Source: Candidatus Vesicomyosocius sp. SY067_SCS001 (GTDB taxonomy: Bacteria; Pseudomonadota; Gammaproteobacteria; PS1; Pseudothioglobaceae). From it: a stretch of 64,000 bases of DNA. Made by a program: the position numbers and the translations under genes. A model generated the notes under the pieces. It was not told the DNA's origin, searched no databases, and worked only from the letters and a program-made list of their open reading frames with translations. The stretch covers positions 372,001 to 436,000 of the forward strand of contig NZ_CP054877.1 in assembly GCF_014706615.1 (NCBI RefSeq), written 5' to 3'. Positions 1 through 11,343 of this stretch are shown in pieces (the first letter of the stretch is position 1; each line of letters starts with the position of its first letter).

Positions 1-2
1 CA

Positions 3-251
3 TTTTTAAGTGTTAATAAAACAAACTATTTTGATCAAGTATTGTCAAATGTGCCTGCTAAAGTAGGCAGAGAACAGCTAAGTATTATTCTATATGATGC
101 TTATGATGTGTTAAAAACAGGCGGTAAAATAACATTTGTAACCATTAATGGCTTAAGATATTTCATTAAAAATAATTTAAAATTTGTATTTGGTAATTAT
201 AAAAAACTCAAACAGGGGCAGAAGTATACAGTTTCTCAGGCAATTAAATAA
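3..251 (+). CDS. Class I SAM-dependent methyltransferase, C-terminal part (partial at left edge)
   Basis: The frame is open from the first bases of the window, so this is the 3' end of a gene that begins outside it; the apparent TTG start at 42 is only an internal codon. The visible 82 residues contain a motif-IV-like segment, D-Q-V-L-S-N-V-P-A-K-x-G. This resembles the NPPxxxG motif of the methyltransferase-small family (RsmC, RlmG, YbxB type). It is followed by the usual L-K-x-G-G-K strand and a final strand pattern. The motif reads NVPA rather than NPP, so the acceptor base cannot be assigned. The next gene, grxD, follows after 49 bases on the same strand. The family call is fairly safe; the substrate is not. 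Confidence 0.6.
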   Translation, partial: FLSVNKTNYFDQVLSNVPAKVGREQLSIILYDAYDVLKTGGKITFVTINGLRYFIKNNLKFVFGNYKKLKQGQKYTVSQAIK

Positions 252-300
252 TATATGAGTAAAATACTCAGTAATTAAACATGAAATAGGAGTAAGTAGA

Positions 301-630
301 ATGAATGTAATGGATAGAATTCAACATCAAGTAGATAGCGCTGCAGTTGTACTTTATATGAAAGGTACGCCACAATTTCCTCAGTGCGGATTTTCTGCTA
401 AAGCAGCACAAACACTAACTTCAACAGGTGTTGAGTTTGCCTATGTGAATATTTTTGAAGATCAAGAAGTATTCCAAAACTTGCCAACTTTTGCAAATTG
501 GCCGACATTCCCTCAAATTTATTTTAATTCAGAATTAGTTGGGGGCGGAGATATTATTGTTGAAATGGCTGAAATGGGTACTTTAAAAGATGAGATGAAA
601 AAAGCCTCTGAAAAGTTTGATATTAAATAA
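301..630 (+). CDS. grxD: Monothiol glutaredoxin, Grx4/GrxD type
   Basis: A cytosolic monothiol glutaredoxin of 109 residues, the usual family length. The active-site motif C-G-F-S lies near residues 30-33 and is preceded by the K-G-T-P-x-x-P-Q motif that binds glutathione. The W-P-T-F-P-Q-I-Y segment and the later G-G-x-D-I motif are also present. Proteins of this family bind a [2Fe-2S] cluster with glutathione and help deliver clusters to target proteins. An AGGAG ribosome site lies 7 bases before the ATG. It is convergent with purL, with 71 bases between the stop codons. nfuA elsewhere in the window acts in the same broad Fe-S assembly process. Confidence 0.95.
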   Translation: MNVMDRIQHQVDSAAVVLYMKGTPQFPQCGFSAKAAQTLTSTGVEFAYVNIFEDQEVFQNLPTFANWPTFPQIYFNSELVGGGDIIVEMAEMGTLKDEMKKASEKFDIK

Positions 631-701
631 TATGTTTACATATGTTAGTATAATCACAATAGTCAATCTTTATCTTGTCTTATTAAATACCATAGTTTGT
701 A

Positions 702-3700
702 TTAATCAACCCAAGCTCTAGCGTTTTCAAACATTCTTATCCATGGGCCACGTTCACGCCAATATTTTGGATAATAAGAGTTTTGTACGCTTCTAATAAC
801 ACGCTCTGGGTGTGGCATCATAATAGTGACTTGCCCAGATTTATTTGTAACGCCTGCTGTAGCAAAATCTGAACCGTTTGGATTATGCGGATAATTTTGT
901 GTTGGCTTTCCATCATGGTCAACATATTGCATAATTGAATAGTTTTTATTCATTTGAAGTGCAAAGCTTGCACGACCTTCGCCATGAGCAATACTAATTG
1001 GTATAATTGATCCTTCCATTTCTTTGAAGAAAATTGAGTTTGATGGTTTGATTTTAACCGAGGAAAAACGTGCTTCAAATTGTTCAGAAGCGTTACGTTT
1101 AAAAGTTGGGAAATGCTTACTATCAGGGATAATTTGTGTTAAATTAGACATCATTTGACAGCCATTACAAACACCAAGTGCAAAACTATCATTTCGATTA
1201 AAAAAAACTTCAAATTCGTTTTTAGCACGTTCATTATATAGAATAGAACTTGCCCAACCGCGCCCTGCGCCAAGCACATCGCCATAGGAAAAACCACCAC
1301 AAGCTACTAAGCCTTTAAAATCAACTAGGGATACTTTTCCAGATAAAATGTCACTCATGTGTACATCAATCGCACTGAATTGTGCTTTGGTAAATGCTAC
1401 ACCCATTTCAATTTGACCATGAATGCCTTGTTCTCTCAAGATGGCAATTTTTGGCTTTGTTGGTATTTTGATATAAGGTGCTGATATGGATTTGTTAATA
1501 TTAAAATTTAAATCAATTTTAATTCCTGATGTGCACTCACTAATATTGCTAAACTCTTCTTTAGCACAATTTGGATTGTCTCTTAATTTAGCAATTTTAT
1601 AAGAAGTTGATGACCAAAGTTTTTGTAATTCAGCTCTTGGTTTGTTGTAAATTAAATTATCATTTGAACTAATTTGAATCATGTCAGTATTATTAATTAA
1701 AGCAATAGTACGTGTGAAATTAGAGAGTCCTATCTTATCAAGAGCCTTCATCACTGTTTGTTTGTTATCATTTTTAACTTGAATGACACAACCTAACTCT
1801 TCATTAAATAACTCTTCAATTTGACCATTAAAAGTTATATCTAGACCACAATGTGAGGCAAATGCTATCTCTAATAAAGTTACAATTACACCACCATCAC
1901 TACGATCATGATAGGCACTAATCAGCCCGCTCTTATTAAATTGGTTAATGACAGTGAAGAATTTTTTAAATGTAGTTTCTTTGTCGAGATTAGGTGCAAT
2001 ATTTCCTATTTGATTATAAACTTGTGCGATACATGACCCGCCCATTCTATTTTGACCAAAGCCTAAGTCAATAAGCAATAATTCACTTTTTTGTGTGGTT
2101 TCAAGTAGTGGTGTGAGTTGCAACCTTACATCGGATGTTTTAGAAAAGGCGGTAATGATAAGAGAGAGTGGTGCAGTGACTGATTTGTTTATATCATTAT
2201 CTTTCCATGTGCTTTTCATGTTCATTGAATCTTTTCCAACTGGTATAGTTAAGCCTAATTTAGGACATAAGTCCATGCTTATAGCTTTCACTGCTTCAAA
2301 AAGCTTAACATCTTCATTTTCATGCCCGCTTGCACTCATCCAATTTGCACTAAGGTTGATATGATGAATATCTTCAACATATCCACCAAGCATATTAGTG
2401 AGAGCTTCTCCAATTGTCATTCTAGCTGCACAGCGTGCGTCACAAAGTGCCAAAGGTGCACGTTCTCCAAGTGACATAATTTCGCCCTTAAAACCAACGT
2501 AGTCTGCAATTGAAATTGCACAATCAGCAACTGGAACTTGCCACGGGCCAATAAATTGATCACGAGCAATCATACCAGTAACGCTTCTATCGCCAATTGT
2601 GATTAAGAAATTTTTACTCGCGACGCTTGGCAGTTGTATAATTCTAGTGATTGCATCATCTAGTTTAATATTGCTAGTATCTAAAATATTGAGTATATCA
2701 GTAGATGACTTGGCATTAATACTAATTTTAGGCGGGTTGCCTAATAAAACAGTCATTGGGATATTAATAGGAATATTATTAAATAATTTATCATTTAGAA
2801 TTAATACTTGTTCCTTAGTTGTTTCGCCAAGTACAGCAAATGGCGAGCGCTCACGTTTGCAAATATCTGTAAATACGTTTAAGTTTTTTTCACTAATAGC
2901 AAGTACGTAGCGCTCTTGTGATTCGTTGCACCAAATTTCAAGTGGTGACATTTGGTTATCATCATTTGGAATGGCACGTAATTGAAATTTTCCGCCTCTG
3001 CTAGAATTATTGATTAGTTCAGGTAATCCATTTGATAATCCTCCTGCACCAATATCATGAATAGAAATAATTGGGTTGTTTTCTGCTAGATTGGTACATT
3101 TATCAATAACTTCTTGGGCACGTCTTTGCATTTCAGGATTGGCACGTTGTACTGAGGCAAAGTTTAGGTCTTCATTTTGTTTGTCACTTTTAATACTTGC
3201 TGCTACGCTACCTCCTAAACCAATCAACATTGAAGGTCCGCCTAAAACAATAATTTTACTTCCAACTGGAATAGTACCTTTTTTAATATGTCTTCGTTGA
3301 ATATGTCCCAATCCACCAGCAAGCATAATAGGCTTATGGTAACCTCTTATATCTCCATTAGGCATTTGTTGTTCAAAAGTTCTAAAATATCCTAATATAT
3401 TTGGTCTACCAAACTCATTATTAAAACTTGCTACTCCAATAGGAGCCTCTAGAATAATATCAAGGGCTGATTGAATTTGATTTGGCTTTCCATATTCAAT
3501 TTCCCATGGCTGCTTAGCATTTTTAATTTTAAGATTAGATACACTAAAACCACATAAACCGACTTTAGGTTTTGAACCCTTACCTGTTGAACCCTCGTCA
3601 CGAATTTCACCACCAGAGCCTGTTGCAGCGCCTTGATGCGGAGCAATAGCAGTAGGGTGATTATGCGTTTCAACTTTCATTAAAATTGCACGGTGTTCTT

Positions 3701-4526
3701 GAGTGCTTACATATTCATTATTTTCATTTGCGTAAAAACGCTCACCTTGATAACCTGCCATCACTGCTGAATTGTCTGAATAAACACTTAATAAACCTTT
3801 TGGGTTTTGATGATAAGTGTTTCGAATCATAGAAAATAAACTTTTTTCTTGAGCTATATCATTAATTATCCAATTAGCATTAAATATTTTATGTCGGCAA
3901 TGTTCTGAATTTATTTGTGTGAACATCATTAGTTCAATATCATTTGGATTTCGTTTAAGGTGTGTGAAATTCTCATTCAGATAGCTAATTTCACTATCAG
4001 ATAAAGACAAGTTTAACTCAATATTGCTACGCTCTAATGCAGACTTTCCTCCATTTAGTATATCAATACTAGATAGTGATTTTGCTTTAAGTTTATTAAA
4101 AATTAAATACATATTATTAATTGAGCCAAGTTCTGATTCTGTCATCTTATCCATAATCATTGTTAGAATAGCAGCTCTATTATCTGATATCTTATCAAAA
4201 TGATAAATTATCCCACGCTCAATGCGACGTATTTTTTCAAGTCCACATAAGTGTAAAATATTACTTACTTTTGAAGACCAAGGTGAGATTGTTCCAAAAC
4301 GTGGTATGATAATAATTTGTACACTGTTATTTATTTTAATATGTGCTTCATAACTTAATAATTGTTCAAGTATAAGTAGCTCACTATTGCTAAGTGTATT
4401 TTCACAATCAGCAAAATGTATATATTCTATACCAATTAGATTTACCCCAAGTAAAGCTATTTTCTTATTAAGAATGTCTTTTTTGAAAGCGCTTAGAGCT
4501 TGAATGTGTTGAATGGTTTTAATCAT
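702..4526 (-). CDS. purL: Phosphoribosylformylglycinamidine synthase, large single-chain form
   Basis: Catalyses the fourth step of purine synthesis, converting FGAR plus glutamine and ATP to FGAM. At 1274 residues it is the fused proteobacterial type: an N-terminal PurS-like region, two synthetase halves in the middle, and a C-terminal glutaminase. The ATP-binding region holds the H-N-H-P-T-A-I-A-P segment. The glutaminase has its nucleophile in G-V-C-N-G-C (Cys near 1120) and the His/Glu pair in M-P-H-P-E (about 1239 and 1241). The frame is intact over 3.8 kb despite the AT-rich, decaying surroundings, so the gene is under selection. It is the first gene of a long minus-strand stretch, but 141 bases separate it from yebC, so it may have its own promoter. 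Confidence 0.97.
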   Translation of the reverse strand: MIKTIQHIQALSAFKKDILNKKIALLGVNLIGIEYIHFADCENTLSNSELLILEQLLSYEAHIKINNSVQIIIIPRFGTISPWSSKVSNILHLCGLEKIRRIERGIIYHFDKISDNRAAILTMIMDKMTESELGSINNMYLIFNKLKAKSLSSIDILNGGKSALERSNIELNLSLSDSEISYLNENFTHLKRNPNDIELMMFTQINSEHCRHKIFNANWIINDIAQEKSLFSMIRNTYHQNPKGLLSVYSDNSAVMAGYQGERFYANENNEYVSTQEHRAILMKVETHNHPTAIAPHQGAATGSGGEIRDEGSTGKGSKPKVGLCGFSVSNLKIKNAKQPWEIEYGKPNQIQSALDIILEAPIGVASFNNEFGRPNILGYFRTFEQQMPNGDIRGYHKPIMLAGGLGHIQRRHIKKGTIPVGSKIIVLGGPSMLIGLGGSVAASIKSDKQNEDLNFASVQRANPEMQRRAQEVIDKCTNLAENNPIISIHDIGAGGLSNGLPELINNSSRGGKFQLRAIPNDDNQMSPLEIWCNESQERYVLAISEKNLNVFTDICKRERSPFAVLGETTKEQVLILNDKLFNNIPINIPMTVLLGNPPKISINAKSSTDILNILDTSNIKLDDAITRIIQLPSVASKNFLITIGDRSVTGMIARDQFIGPWQVPVADCAISIADYVGFKGEIMSLGERAPLALCDARCAARMTIGEALTNMLGGYVEDIHHINLSANWMSASGHENEDVKLFEAVKAISMDLCPKLGLTIPVGKDSMNMKSTWKDNDINKSVTAPLSLIITAFSKTSDVRLQLTPLLETTQKSELLLIDLGFGQNRMGGSCIAQVYNQIGNIAPNLDKETTFKKFFTVINQFNKSGLISAYHDRSDGGVIVTLLEIAFASHCGLDITFNGQIEELFNEELGCVIQVKNDNKQTVMKALDKIGLSNFTRTIALINNTDMIQISSNDNLIYNKPRAELQKLWSSTSYKIAKLRDNPNCAKEEFSNISECTSGIKIDLNFNINKSISAPYIKIPTKPKIAILREQGIHGQIEMGVAFTKAQFSAIDVHMSDILSGKVSLVDFKGLVACGGFSYGDVLGAGRGWASSILYNERAKNEFEVFFNRNDSFALGVCNGCQMMSNLTQIIPDSKHFPTFKRNASEQFEARFSSVKIKPSNSIFFKEMEGSIIPISIAHGEGRASFALQMNKNYSIMQYVDHDGKPTQNYPHNPNGSDFATAGVTNKSGQVTIMMPHPERVIRSVQNSYYPKYWRERGPWIRMFENARAWVD

Positions 4527-4667
4527 AATTAATTTTTATCTTTTGTAGCTTTTAGTTCTTTGTAAGTTTATTTTGATATTGTTTGATATGGTTTGTAGTT
4601 TTTTGTATAATTATCTTTAAAGACTGTTAGGTATGGATAATTTGCCTGTATTATTGTACAAATCATT

Positions 4668-5411
4668 TTAGAATTGTGATACTATTTCATCAGAAATATC
4701 CGCGTTGTGATACACCTCTCGAGTGTCGTCTAAATCTTCTAGACTATCAATTAGTTTTATGAATTTTTCTGCATCATGCAGATTAAGTTTAATATAGTTG
4801 ATAGGTTTCATTATTACCTCAGAGTGACTTGGTTCTAACCTTGCTGTGATAAGTGTATTTCTAATGGTGAAAAAATCTTTAGTTGTAGTGATGACATAAA
4901 TAGAACCATTATCATTGGTGATAATATCTTTTGCACCTGCATCAAGTGCTACTTCCATAATTTGTTCTTCATCGCCTGTCTCAAAATTGATAAATCCTTG
5001 TTTAGTAAATAGATAAGAGACTGAACCTTCTATGCTTAAATTACTCCCGTATTTTGAGAAAGCATGACGTACATCGGCAACTGTTCGATTGCGATTATTT
5101 GTTAGTGTATCAACTATAATGGCAGTACCAGCTAAACCATAACCTTCGTAACGCACTTCATCATAGTTCTTATTATCTACTAAATCGACACTACCGCGTT
5201 TAACTGCATTTTCGATTGTATCGCGTTTCATATTGGCTGCTAAAGCTCTATCAATTATTATTTTAAGGGAAGGATTATTTTCAATCATACTCCCACCTGT
5301 TTTAGTAGCTATGATAATTTCTTTAATGAATTTGCCGAATATTTTGCCACGTTTAACATCTTGTATCCCTTTTCTGTGTTGAATATTATGCCATTTACTA
5401 TGTCCTGCCAT
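4668..5411 (-). CDS. yebC: YebC/PmpR family protein (TACO1-like)
   Basis: A 247-residue member of the YebC family. It begins with the hallmark M-A-G-H-S-K-W-x-N-I-x-x-R-K and carries the G-G-S-x-x-x-N-P-x-L segment. Family members are described as DNA-binding regulators, or as factors that help ribosomes through difficult sequences, as for mitochondrial TACO1; which applies here cannot be read from sequence. The gene starts 11 bases after the nadA start region on the minus strand and is downstream of nadA, so co-transcription with nadA and aspS is likely. In many proteobacteria yebC sits near aspS and ruvC. The ruvC neighbour is absent from this window. Confidence 0.93.
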   Translation of the reverse strand: MAGHSKWHNIQHRKGIQDVKRGKIFGKFIKEIIIATKTGGSMIENNPSLKIIIDRALAANMKRDTIENAVKRGSVDLVDNKNYDEVRYEGYGLAGTAIIVDTLTNNRNRTVADVRHAFSKYGSNLSIEGSVSYLFTKQGFINFETGDEEQIMEVALDAGAKDIITNDNGSIYVITTTKDFFTIRNTLITARLEPSHSEVIMKPINYIKLNLHDAEKFIKLIDSLEDLDDTREVYHNADISDEIVSQF

Positions 5412-5422
5412 TAAACTGCCTC

Positions 5423-6373
5423 TTATAAAGTAAAATTGAGTAATTTGTGTATTGATTTTTTTGCTTGAATTACGATTGATTGATCAATTATTATCTCATG
5501 TGTTTTATTTTGAATAGCATCAAGGCAATTATCTAGGGTATTCATTGCCATCCACTGACAATGTGCGCATGATTCACAATCTGCACTTTCGCCCATAGTA
5601 GGAGCTTCTATTAGTTTCTTATTCGGTGCAACTTCATGCATTTTATGGAAAATACCATTGTCAGTTGCGACAATAAAAGTTTGTTCTTTTCTATTTTTAA
5701 CTGCATTAATTAGTGTTGTAGTTGAACCGATTACATCTGCTAAATCCACCACTTCTTGTGGTGACTCTGGATGAACTAATGTCGCGGCTTCTGGATATAT
5801 ATTTTGTAATTGAATGAGTGCTTTAGCTTTGAAACGTTCATGTACCAAACAAGCACCTTGCCAAAGTAGCATGTCAACACCTGTTTTATTTTTGACATAA
5901 TTACCTAAATTCTTATCAGGTGCCCATAAGATTTTTTTACCTTTATCTTTAAGATATTTGACAACATTAAGCGCACTACCTGAGGTAACTACCCAATCAG
6001 CTTTTGCTTTGACTTGTGCTGAAGTGTTAGCGTAGACAACAACTGTTCTATTAGAGTGTTCATCGCAAAATTTTGAAAATGCGTCAATTGGACAATCCTC
6101 ATCTAACGAACAAGTAGCTTTGTCATCCAAAATGAGTACTGTTTTTTCAGGAGAAAGGATTTTAGCAGTTTCTCCCATAAATTTAACTCCTGCAACGATA
6201 ATGATATCTGCATCACTGTTTTGGCTAAAGCGTGCCATTTCTAATGAATCAGAGACGATGCCCCCAGTTTCTTCTGCTAAGGTTTGCAATTTAGCATCCA
6301 CATAGTAGTGTGCAACTAAGATTGCATTATGAGCCTTTAGTGCTGTTTTAATTTTTTCTTGAATCGACAACAC
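5423..6373 (-). CDS. nadA: Quinolinate synthase A
   Basis: Condenses iminoaspartate with dihydroxyacetone phosphate to quinolinate in de novo NAD synthesis. The protein has 316 residues, somewhat shorter than the 347 of E. coli. Cysteines expected to ligate the oxygen-sensitive [4Fe-4S] cluster are visible in D-K-A-T-C-S, in W-Q-G-A-C-L-V-H-E-R-F, and in the C-terminal C-E-S-C-A-H-C cluster. The opening H-Y-Y segment of the substrate site is present. It lies 6 bases downstream of aspS on the minus strand and 11 bases upstream of yebC, so it is almost certainly part of one transcript. nadB and nadC are not in this window. Confidence 0.95.
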   Translation of the reverse strand: MLSIQEKIKTALKAHNAILVAHYYVDAKLQTLAEETGGIVSDSLEMARFSQNSDADIIIVAGVKFMGETAKILSPEKTVLILDDKATCSLDEDCPIDAFSKFCDEHSNRTVVVYANTSAQVKAKADWVVTSGSALNVVKYLKDKGKKILWAPDKNLGNYVKNKTGVDMLLWQGACLVHERFKAKALIQLQNIYPEAATLVHPESPQEVVDLADVIGSTTTLINAVKNRKEQTFIVATDNGIFHKMHEVAPNKKLIEAPTMGESADCESCAHCQWMAMNTLDNCLDAIQNKTHEIIIDQSIVIQAKKSIHKLLNFTL

Positions 6374-6379
6374 GGATGA

Positions 6380-8134
6380 TTAGTCTTTTTCTGGTAATCT
6401 AATCTTAACATTTAATTCGCGTAATAATTTTTTTGGTACGTTTGCAGGTGCATCGGTTAGTAAACATGTGGCAGTTTGAGTCTTAGGAAAAGCAATTACA
6501 TCACGAATGAGATCTGTACCTGTCATAACCATTATTAAGCGGTCAAGGCCAAATGCCATACCGCCATGAGGTGGACAACCATATTCCAGTGCATCTAGTA
6601 AAAATCCAAATTTATCTTGTGCTTTTTGATTGGAAATGCCTAATAATTTTAACACTGTTTTTTGCATTTCAACTTGGTGAATACGAATAGAGCCACCGCC
6701 CACTTCGGAGCCATTAATAACTAAATCATACGCACGAGAAAAGGCAGTTTTAGTAGTTTGTTTTAATGTTTCTTTGTCAACTGTAGGTGCTGTAAATGGA
6801 TGATGAGTAGCATTTAATGAACCATTATCATTTATTTTAAACATTGGAAAATCAACTACCCAAATAGGCGCCCATTTTGTATCAAATAAATTTAAATCTT
6901 TAGCAATTTTCTCACGTAAATTGCCCAAAGATTCATTAACAATTTTGGTTTTATCAGCACCAAAGAAAATAATATCTCCTGTCTTTGCACTTGTTATTTC
7001 TATGATTTTATTAGTAATTTCATCGTTTAAGAATTTTAAAATGGGAGAAGTTGGACCATTCTTATTAAGTTTGATATAAGCTAAGCCTTTTGCCCCATAA
7101 ATACCAACGTATTTAGTATATTTATCAATATTTTTACGGCTAATACTAGCACCACCTGATATTTTTAAAGCAGCAACGCGAGAACTACTATTATTAGCGG
7201 GTTCTGAAAATATTTTAAAATCAACATTTTTCATTAATTTATCTATACTTATTATTTGTATTGGGATGCGCATATCTGGGCAGTCGAGTCCGTATTTTTC
7301 CATGGCATCTTCATAGGTAATGGTAGGGAATTTATTGCCTAAGTCGACATTAATAACTGATTTAAATAAGTATCTAGTCATCCTTTCCATCATTTTCATG
7401 ATTTCATTTTCATTCATAAATGATGTTTCAATATCTAATTGAGTGAATTCAGGCTGGCGATCAGAACGTAAATCTTCATCTCTAAAACATTTAATAATCT
7501 GATAATAACGTTCAAATCCTGAAATCATTAAGAGTTGTTTAAATAATTGTGGTGATTGTGGTAAAGCAAAGAATTTGCCTGGATGAGTGCGTGAAGGTAC
7601 TAAATAATCACGCGCACCTTCTGGAGTGGCTTTAGTTAAGAAAGGAGTCTCAATGTCTAAAAAATCATGTTTATCCATAAATTTACGAATGTAATGAGTA
7701 ACACGAGAACGTAATTGCAAGCGTTTTTGCATAGCATCATTACGTAAGTCTAAATATCTATATCTTAGTCGTATTTCTTCCGAGGTGTTGATTGCATTAA
7801 TTTGGAATGGTGTTGGTTTAGAAGTATTAAGAATTTCAATATTTTGTGCTTTAATCTCAATTTCACCACTGACCAGTTTAGGATTATTTAAACCTTTGCC
7901 TCTAGCAATAACTAGACCTGAAATTTTTAATACGAATTCATTACGAATAGTTTCAGCTAAATAAAAATCTTTATTATCAGGATTGATAACTACTTGGACA
8001 ATACCTCGTATGTCTCGTATGTCTAAAAAGATAACACCGCCATGGTTACGTTTTCGATTGACCCATCCACAAATTTCTACTATTTGTCCCGCATCAAACA
8101 AATTTATTTTACCACAATAATGTGTTCTTATCAT
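6380..8134 (-). CDS. aspS: Aspartyl-tRNA synthetase
   Basis: A class II aminoacyl-tRNA synthetase of 584 residues, close to the 590 of E. coli. The N-terminal OB fold (about 1-105) binds the anticodon. Motif 2 is visible as [18 protein letters not shown], and motif 3 as G-G-x-A-F-G-L-D-R-L near the C terminus. The bacterial GAD insertion domain lies between them. The start codon overlaps the stop of the upstream DUF502 gene by four bases (ATGA), indicating translational coupling. Whether the enzyme also charges tRNA-Asn (non-discriminating type) cannot be decided here. Confidence 0.97.
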   Translation of the reverse strand: MIRTHYCGKINLFDAGQIVEICGWVNRKRNHGGVIFLDIRDIRGIVQVVINPDNKDFYLAETIRNEFVLKISGLVIARGKGLNNPKLVSGEIEIKAQNIEILNTSKPTPFQINAINTSEEIRLRYRYLDLRNDAMQKRLQLRSRVTHYIRKFMDKHDFLDIETPFLTKATPEGARDYLVPSRTHPGKFFALPQSPQLFKQLLMISGFERYYQIIKCFRDEDLRSDRQPEFTQLDIETSFMNENEIMKMMERMTRYLFKSVINVDLGNKFPTITYEDAMEKYGLDCPDMRIPIQIISIDKLMKNVDFKIFSEPANNSSSRVAALKISGGASISRKNIDKYTKYVGIYGAKGLAYIKLNKNGPTSPILKFLNDEITNKIIEITSAKTGDIIFFGADKTKIVNESLGNLREKIAKDLNLFDTKWAPIWVVDFPMFKINDNGSLNATHHPFTAPTVDKETLKQTTKTAFSRAYDLVINGSEVGGGSIRIHQVEMQKTVLKLLGISNQKAQDKFGFLLDALEYGCPPHGGMAFGLDRLIMVMTGTDLIRDVIAFPKTQTATCLLTDAPANVPKKLLRELNVKIRLPEKD

Positions 8135-8742
8135 TTTATTTGTCCTTCTTGTATTGGTGTTATCACGCCAGTAGAAATAACCAGTTTAAATGCTTCATCA
8201 ACACTCATGTCAAGTTCAATTACATCATTTTTTGCTAGCATAATGAAAAAGCCAGAAGTAGGGTTGGGTGTAGTGGGTACGTAAATATTAATCATTTCTT
8301 GTCCAATTTTTTTTGCCACTTCGCCGCTATAGTTGCTTGTTCGAAAGGCGATAGTCCACATACCTTTACGTGGATATTCAACCAATACTGCTTCTTTGAA
8401 GCTTTTACCAGAAGGGCTAAGTACCGTATCCGAAAGTTGTTTAAGTGCACTATAAATGCTTCTAAAACCTGGAATCTTGTTGAGTAATTTTTCCCAAAGT
8501 TGGATTAGTTTACGACCAATAAAGTTATTAACTAATGCACCTGTTATCAATAGGATTAAAATAACCCAAATAATACCAGATCCAGGAATGGTTCCATTTA
8601 AATCAAATAAAGCTTCTGGCAGATATTGAAAAGGGACAATATTATTAATTAGCTCTAAAAAGAATTTAATAACAACAATACTTAAGCCTAATGGTATCCA
8701 AAACAATAGACCAGAGATAAAATAATTTCGTAAGCGTTTCAA
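8131..8742 (-). CDS. DUF502 family inner-membrane protein
   Basis: A 203-residue protein with two predicted membrane segments, about residues 8-32 and 57-77. A soluble C-terminal part includes the G-x-x-x-I-P-G-x-x-x-I-Y and the late P-T-T-P-N-P-T-S-G motifs typical of DUF502. The function of the family is not established. The gene is translationally coupled to aspS through a four-base overlap. The map gene ends 56 bases upstream, so it sits inside the map-DUF502-aspS-nadA-yebC run. Pairing of DUF502 with aspS is common in proteobacteria. Confidence 0.88.
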   Translation of the reverse strand: MKRLRNYFISGLLFWIPLGLSIVVIKFFLELINNIVPFQYLPEALFDLNGTIPGSGIIWVILILLITGALVNNFIGRKLIQLWEKLLNKIPGFRSIYSALKQLSDTVLSPSGKSFKEAVLVEYPRKGMWTIAFRTSNYSGEVAKKIGQEMINIYVPTTPNPTSGFFIMLAKNDVIELDMSVDEAFKLVISTGVITPIQEGQIK

Positions 8743-8798
8743 TGATTTAAAATAATAACAATAAAGAAGGTTATTTTAGCATAAGCATTATATTATTT

Positions 8799-9575
8799 TT
8801 ATACTGGCTCTTCATCTCTGAGTGTTAAAATTTCGCATCCATTTTTTGTAACTAAAATAGTATGTTCCCATTGCGCAGAAAGTGTGTGATCCTTTGTGGT
8901 TACTGTCCAGTTATCTATTTTTGAGGTGATGACTTCGAATCCACCTAAATTAATCATAGGTTCAATTGTAAATGTCATACCTGCTTCAAGGATTGGGCTG
9001 ATATTTAATCTTCCATCATCATAATGAATTACTTGAGGCTCAGCATGGAACTCAGTTCCAATACCATGTCCACAATAATCACGCACTACAGCGCAATTAT
9101 TTTTGCTTGCATAAGCGCCAATTGTTTTGCCAATTTCACCTAAATGAACTCCAGGTTTTACCTGTTTAATGCCGATATATAAACATTCTTGTGCAATTTT
9201 GCAAATGCGTTGTGCTTTGATACTAGATTTACCAATGATGAACATTTTTGATGTATCACCATGAAAACCATTTTTAATAATAGTAATATCAATATTAATA
9301 ATATCACCTATTCTAAGTTTTCTATTTCCAGGAATGCCGTGGCAAACTACATGGTTGATACTAGTACAAATAGATTTTGGAAAGCCGTGATAATTAAGTG
9401 GGGCAGCAATAGCTCCTTGTCGATTAACAATGTAATTGTGACAAATTTTGTCTAATTCATTTGTGCTAATACCAGCCTTAACATAGGGTGATATCATATC
9501 AATAACATTAGCTGCTAAACGTCCAGCCATACGCATTTTTCCTATTTCGTCTTTTGATTTGATTGCTATTGACAT
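8799..9575 (-). CDS. map: Methionine aminopeptidase, type I
   Basis: Removes the initiator methionine from nascent proteins in the cytosol. Its 258 residues match the short bacterial type I form without an N-terminal zinc finger. The metal-binding residues sit in D-I-T (within G-D-I-I-N-I-D), H-G-D-T, C-G-H-G-I-G-x-x-F-H, F-T-I-E-P and W-E-H-T. The substrate-gate histidine is in the V-V-C-H-G-I-P segment. The start overlaps the end of the upstream M48 protease gene by ten bases, suggesting coupled translation. The usual neighbours rpsB and tsf are not in this window, so the gene has been relocated compared with E. coli. Confidence 0.96.
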   Translation of the reverse strand: MSIAIKSKDEIGKMRMAGRLAANVIDMISPYVKAGISTNELDKICHNYIVNRQGAIAAPLNYHGFPKSICTSINHVVCHGIPGNRKLRIGDIINIDITIIKNGFHGDTSKMFIIGKSSIKAQRICKIAQECLYIGIKQVKPGVHLGEIGKTIGAYASKNNCAVVRDYCGHGIGTEFHAEPQVIHYDDGRLNISPILEAGMTFTIEPMINLGGFEVITSKIDNWTVTTKDHTLSAQWEHTILVTKNGCEILTLRDEEPV

Positions 9576-10594
9576 GAGGCTTTATTTTGAATTCTTTTAA
9601 TACGTTTTTTTAGTGGTGGATGTGTGGCGAATAATTTATTACCCATGCTAAATAGCATGGCATGGGCATATTCTTTGGCATTAGGATTTTTAAGTGTAGT
9701 TATAGCATCACCTTTTATGATTTTAAATGCCTCTATCAACCCGCTAGGGTAGCGAGTAAATTGGATAGCAGAGGCATCTGCTAAGTATTCGCGTTGGCGT
9801 GACATTGCTGCTTGCAAGAGACGACCAAACCAAACTGTCATCATTCCAATTAAAGCAATAATAGCAGCGATTGCCAGTAATAATAATTTTGCGCGACCAT
9901 CCATACGACGACTATAAGCGGCTTGGTAAAATATCACTCTAGAGAAGAAGAGTAGCACAGTAAAACTAAACACAAACGCACTAATTTGGATATTAAGCTT
10001 AATATCATGGTTAACAATATGTCCGATTTCATGAGCAATTATACCAGATAATTGAGTACGATTAAAACTTTTCATTGAACCTTGGGTAATGGCAATAATT
10101 GCTTCTTGAGTAGTTTTTCCTGCAGCAAAGGCGTTAATAGCATTATCTGGAATTATGTATAAGGCAGGAGTAGGAATGTTAGCTGCTAAGGCTTGTTCAG
10201 TAACGATATTAAGCGCTTGTTTTTCTCCAATTGATAGCTCGTTGTCTTTATCACTAATTAATTTACCATCAAAAGCAAGTGCGACTTTATGTCCATTTGA
10301 TTTTTGAAAAAAACCAAATACTGTAGCACTTATCATTGCTAATAATACCATTATTAAAAATCCTAAAAAATTGAGTAATTGTTCTTGATTTTGAAAGACG
10401 ATTTGATTAGCAGCAATGAACTTTTCACTAAGACTGTATTGTTGATATTCAGGTTGATAAAACTGTGCTAAATTTAGTCCAACAAACAAAGTATAAGATA
10501 TTAATATAGATGAAATTAGTAATAAAACAAGGTATAAAGACCAAATGATTAGAGTGTTTTTTTTAGCTTTGTCTTGATGTTTCCTAAAATCCAT
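9566..10594 (-). CDS. M48 family membrane zinc metallopeptidase (HtpX-like)
   Basis: A membrane-bound zinc endopeptidase of about 342 residues. Two membrane segments near the N terminus (around residues 18-40 and 75-95) precede the H-E-I-G-H zinc motif, which is near residue 190. Two further hydrophobic segments follow, then the third ligand in R-E-Y-L-A-D-A. Relatives degrade damaged or misfolded inner-membrane proteins. An in-frame ATG lies 18 bases further upstream. I prefer the internal ATG because a GGAGG stands before it and because family members usually begin M-(D/N)-F-x-x-H-Q. LemA is encoded 140 bases upstream on the same strand; LemA-M48 pairing is frequent in bacteria and suggests joint action. 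Confidence 0.88.
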   Translation of the reverse strand: MDFRKHQDKAKKNTLIIWSLYLVLLLISSILISYTLFVGLNLAQFYQPEYQQYSLSEKFIAANQIVFQNQEQLLNFLGFLIMVLLAMISATVFGFFQKSNGHKVALAFDGKLISDKDNELSIGEKQALNIVTEQALAANIPTPALYIIPDNAINAFAAGKTTQEAIIAITQGSMKSFNRTQLSGIIAHEIGHIVNHDIKLNIQISAFVFSFTVLLFFSRVIFYQAAYSRRMDGRAKLLLLAIAAIIALIGMMTVWFGRLLQAAMSRQREYLADASAIQFTRYPSGLIEAFKIIKGDAITTLKNPNAKEYAHAMLFSMGNKLFATHPPLKKRIKRIQNKASCQ

Positions 10595-10734
10595 TGTTAG
10601 GAGATCCTCCATAAATCATAGTTTGATTTAGGAGCTACATTCTTTTCATCACCTTTTCTAGGGATAAAAAAAAGTTTAGTTTTACATATTTTAGTATGAA
10701 CTCCTGCCATTGTATATATATAATGTTTCTGTAC

Positions 10735-11343
10735 TTAAGAAAATAAGTCTTTAGGTGCTTGCTTTAATTGTTCTATGCTTTCGTTGAATTCTAAGTTTTG
10801 TGCATCTACACTAAATTTAAATATACTGGTAAATAATATATTTGGAAATGATTTTTTATACTCATTAAACTTTTGAACCAAGTCGTTATACCCTTGTCTA
10901 GCACTAGCAATGCGATTTTCTGTTGCGATCATTTCCTCGCTTAGTTGTATCATATTACTGTTTGCTTTTAAATCAGGATACGCTTCCATTTTTAAGTTAA
11001 AACCATTCATTGCACTTTCCAAAGCTATTTGAGAGCTTGCCAAATTTGTCATGGCATTTTTTTTATCTGGATTTTTTTGTGCTACCTTGTTGGTTTGTAT
11101 TAATTCTGTTCTAGCTTTAGTAACAGTAGTCAACGTTTCTCTTTCATGCTCCATGTATTTTTTGGCAATATCAACTAAATTACCAATTAAGTCTAAGCGT
11201 CGTTTAAGTTGTACTGAAATTTGCTCAAAACCATTCTGATACTGAGTTTTATAAGAAACCAAGTTGTTATAAATACTAGCAAGCCAAATAAGTAAAACAA
11301 TAATAATTGTGATCAGTAACCAGTTTTGTATTAAAAATTCCAT
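10735..11343 (-). CDS. lemA: LemA family protein
   Basis: A 202-residue protein with one N-terminal membrane helix (about residues 8-26) and a long alpha-helical body. The body contains the Y-N-x-L-V-x-x-x-x-x-x-x-x-x-G-F-x-Q-I-x-V-Q-L-x-R-R-x-D-L-I family signature and a late A-R-Q-x-Y-N-D-x-V-x-x-x-N. LemA proteins have no confirmed biochemical role. The next gene downstream encodes an M48 metalloprotease, a common pairing. An 800-base stretch without genes precedes it, so its promoter should lie there. Confidence 0.9.
   Translation of the reverse strand: MEFLIQNWLLITIIIVLLIWLASIYNNLVSYKTQYQNGFEQISVQLKRRLDLIGNLVDIAKKYMEHERETLTTVTKARTELIQTNKVAQKNPDKKNAMTNLASSQIALESAMNGFNLKMEAYPDLKANSNMIQLSEEMIATENRIASARQGYNDLVQKFNEYKKSFPNILFTSIFKFSVDAQNLEFNESIEQLKQAPKDLFS

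Noticed and set aside
2095-3300. Several plus-strand frames inside purL
   Set aside because: Antisense shadows of a well-supported gene.
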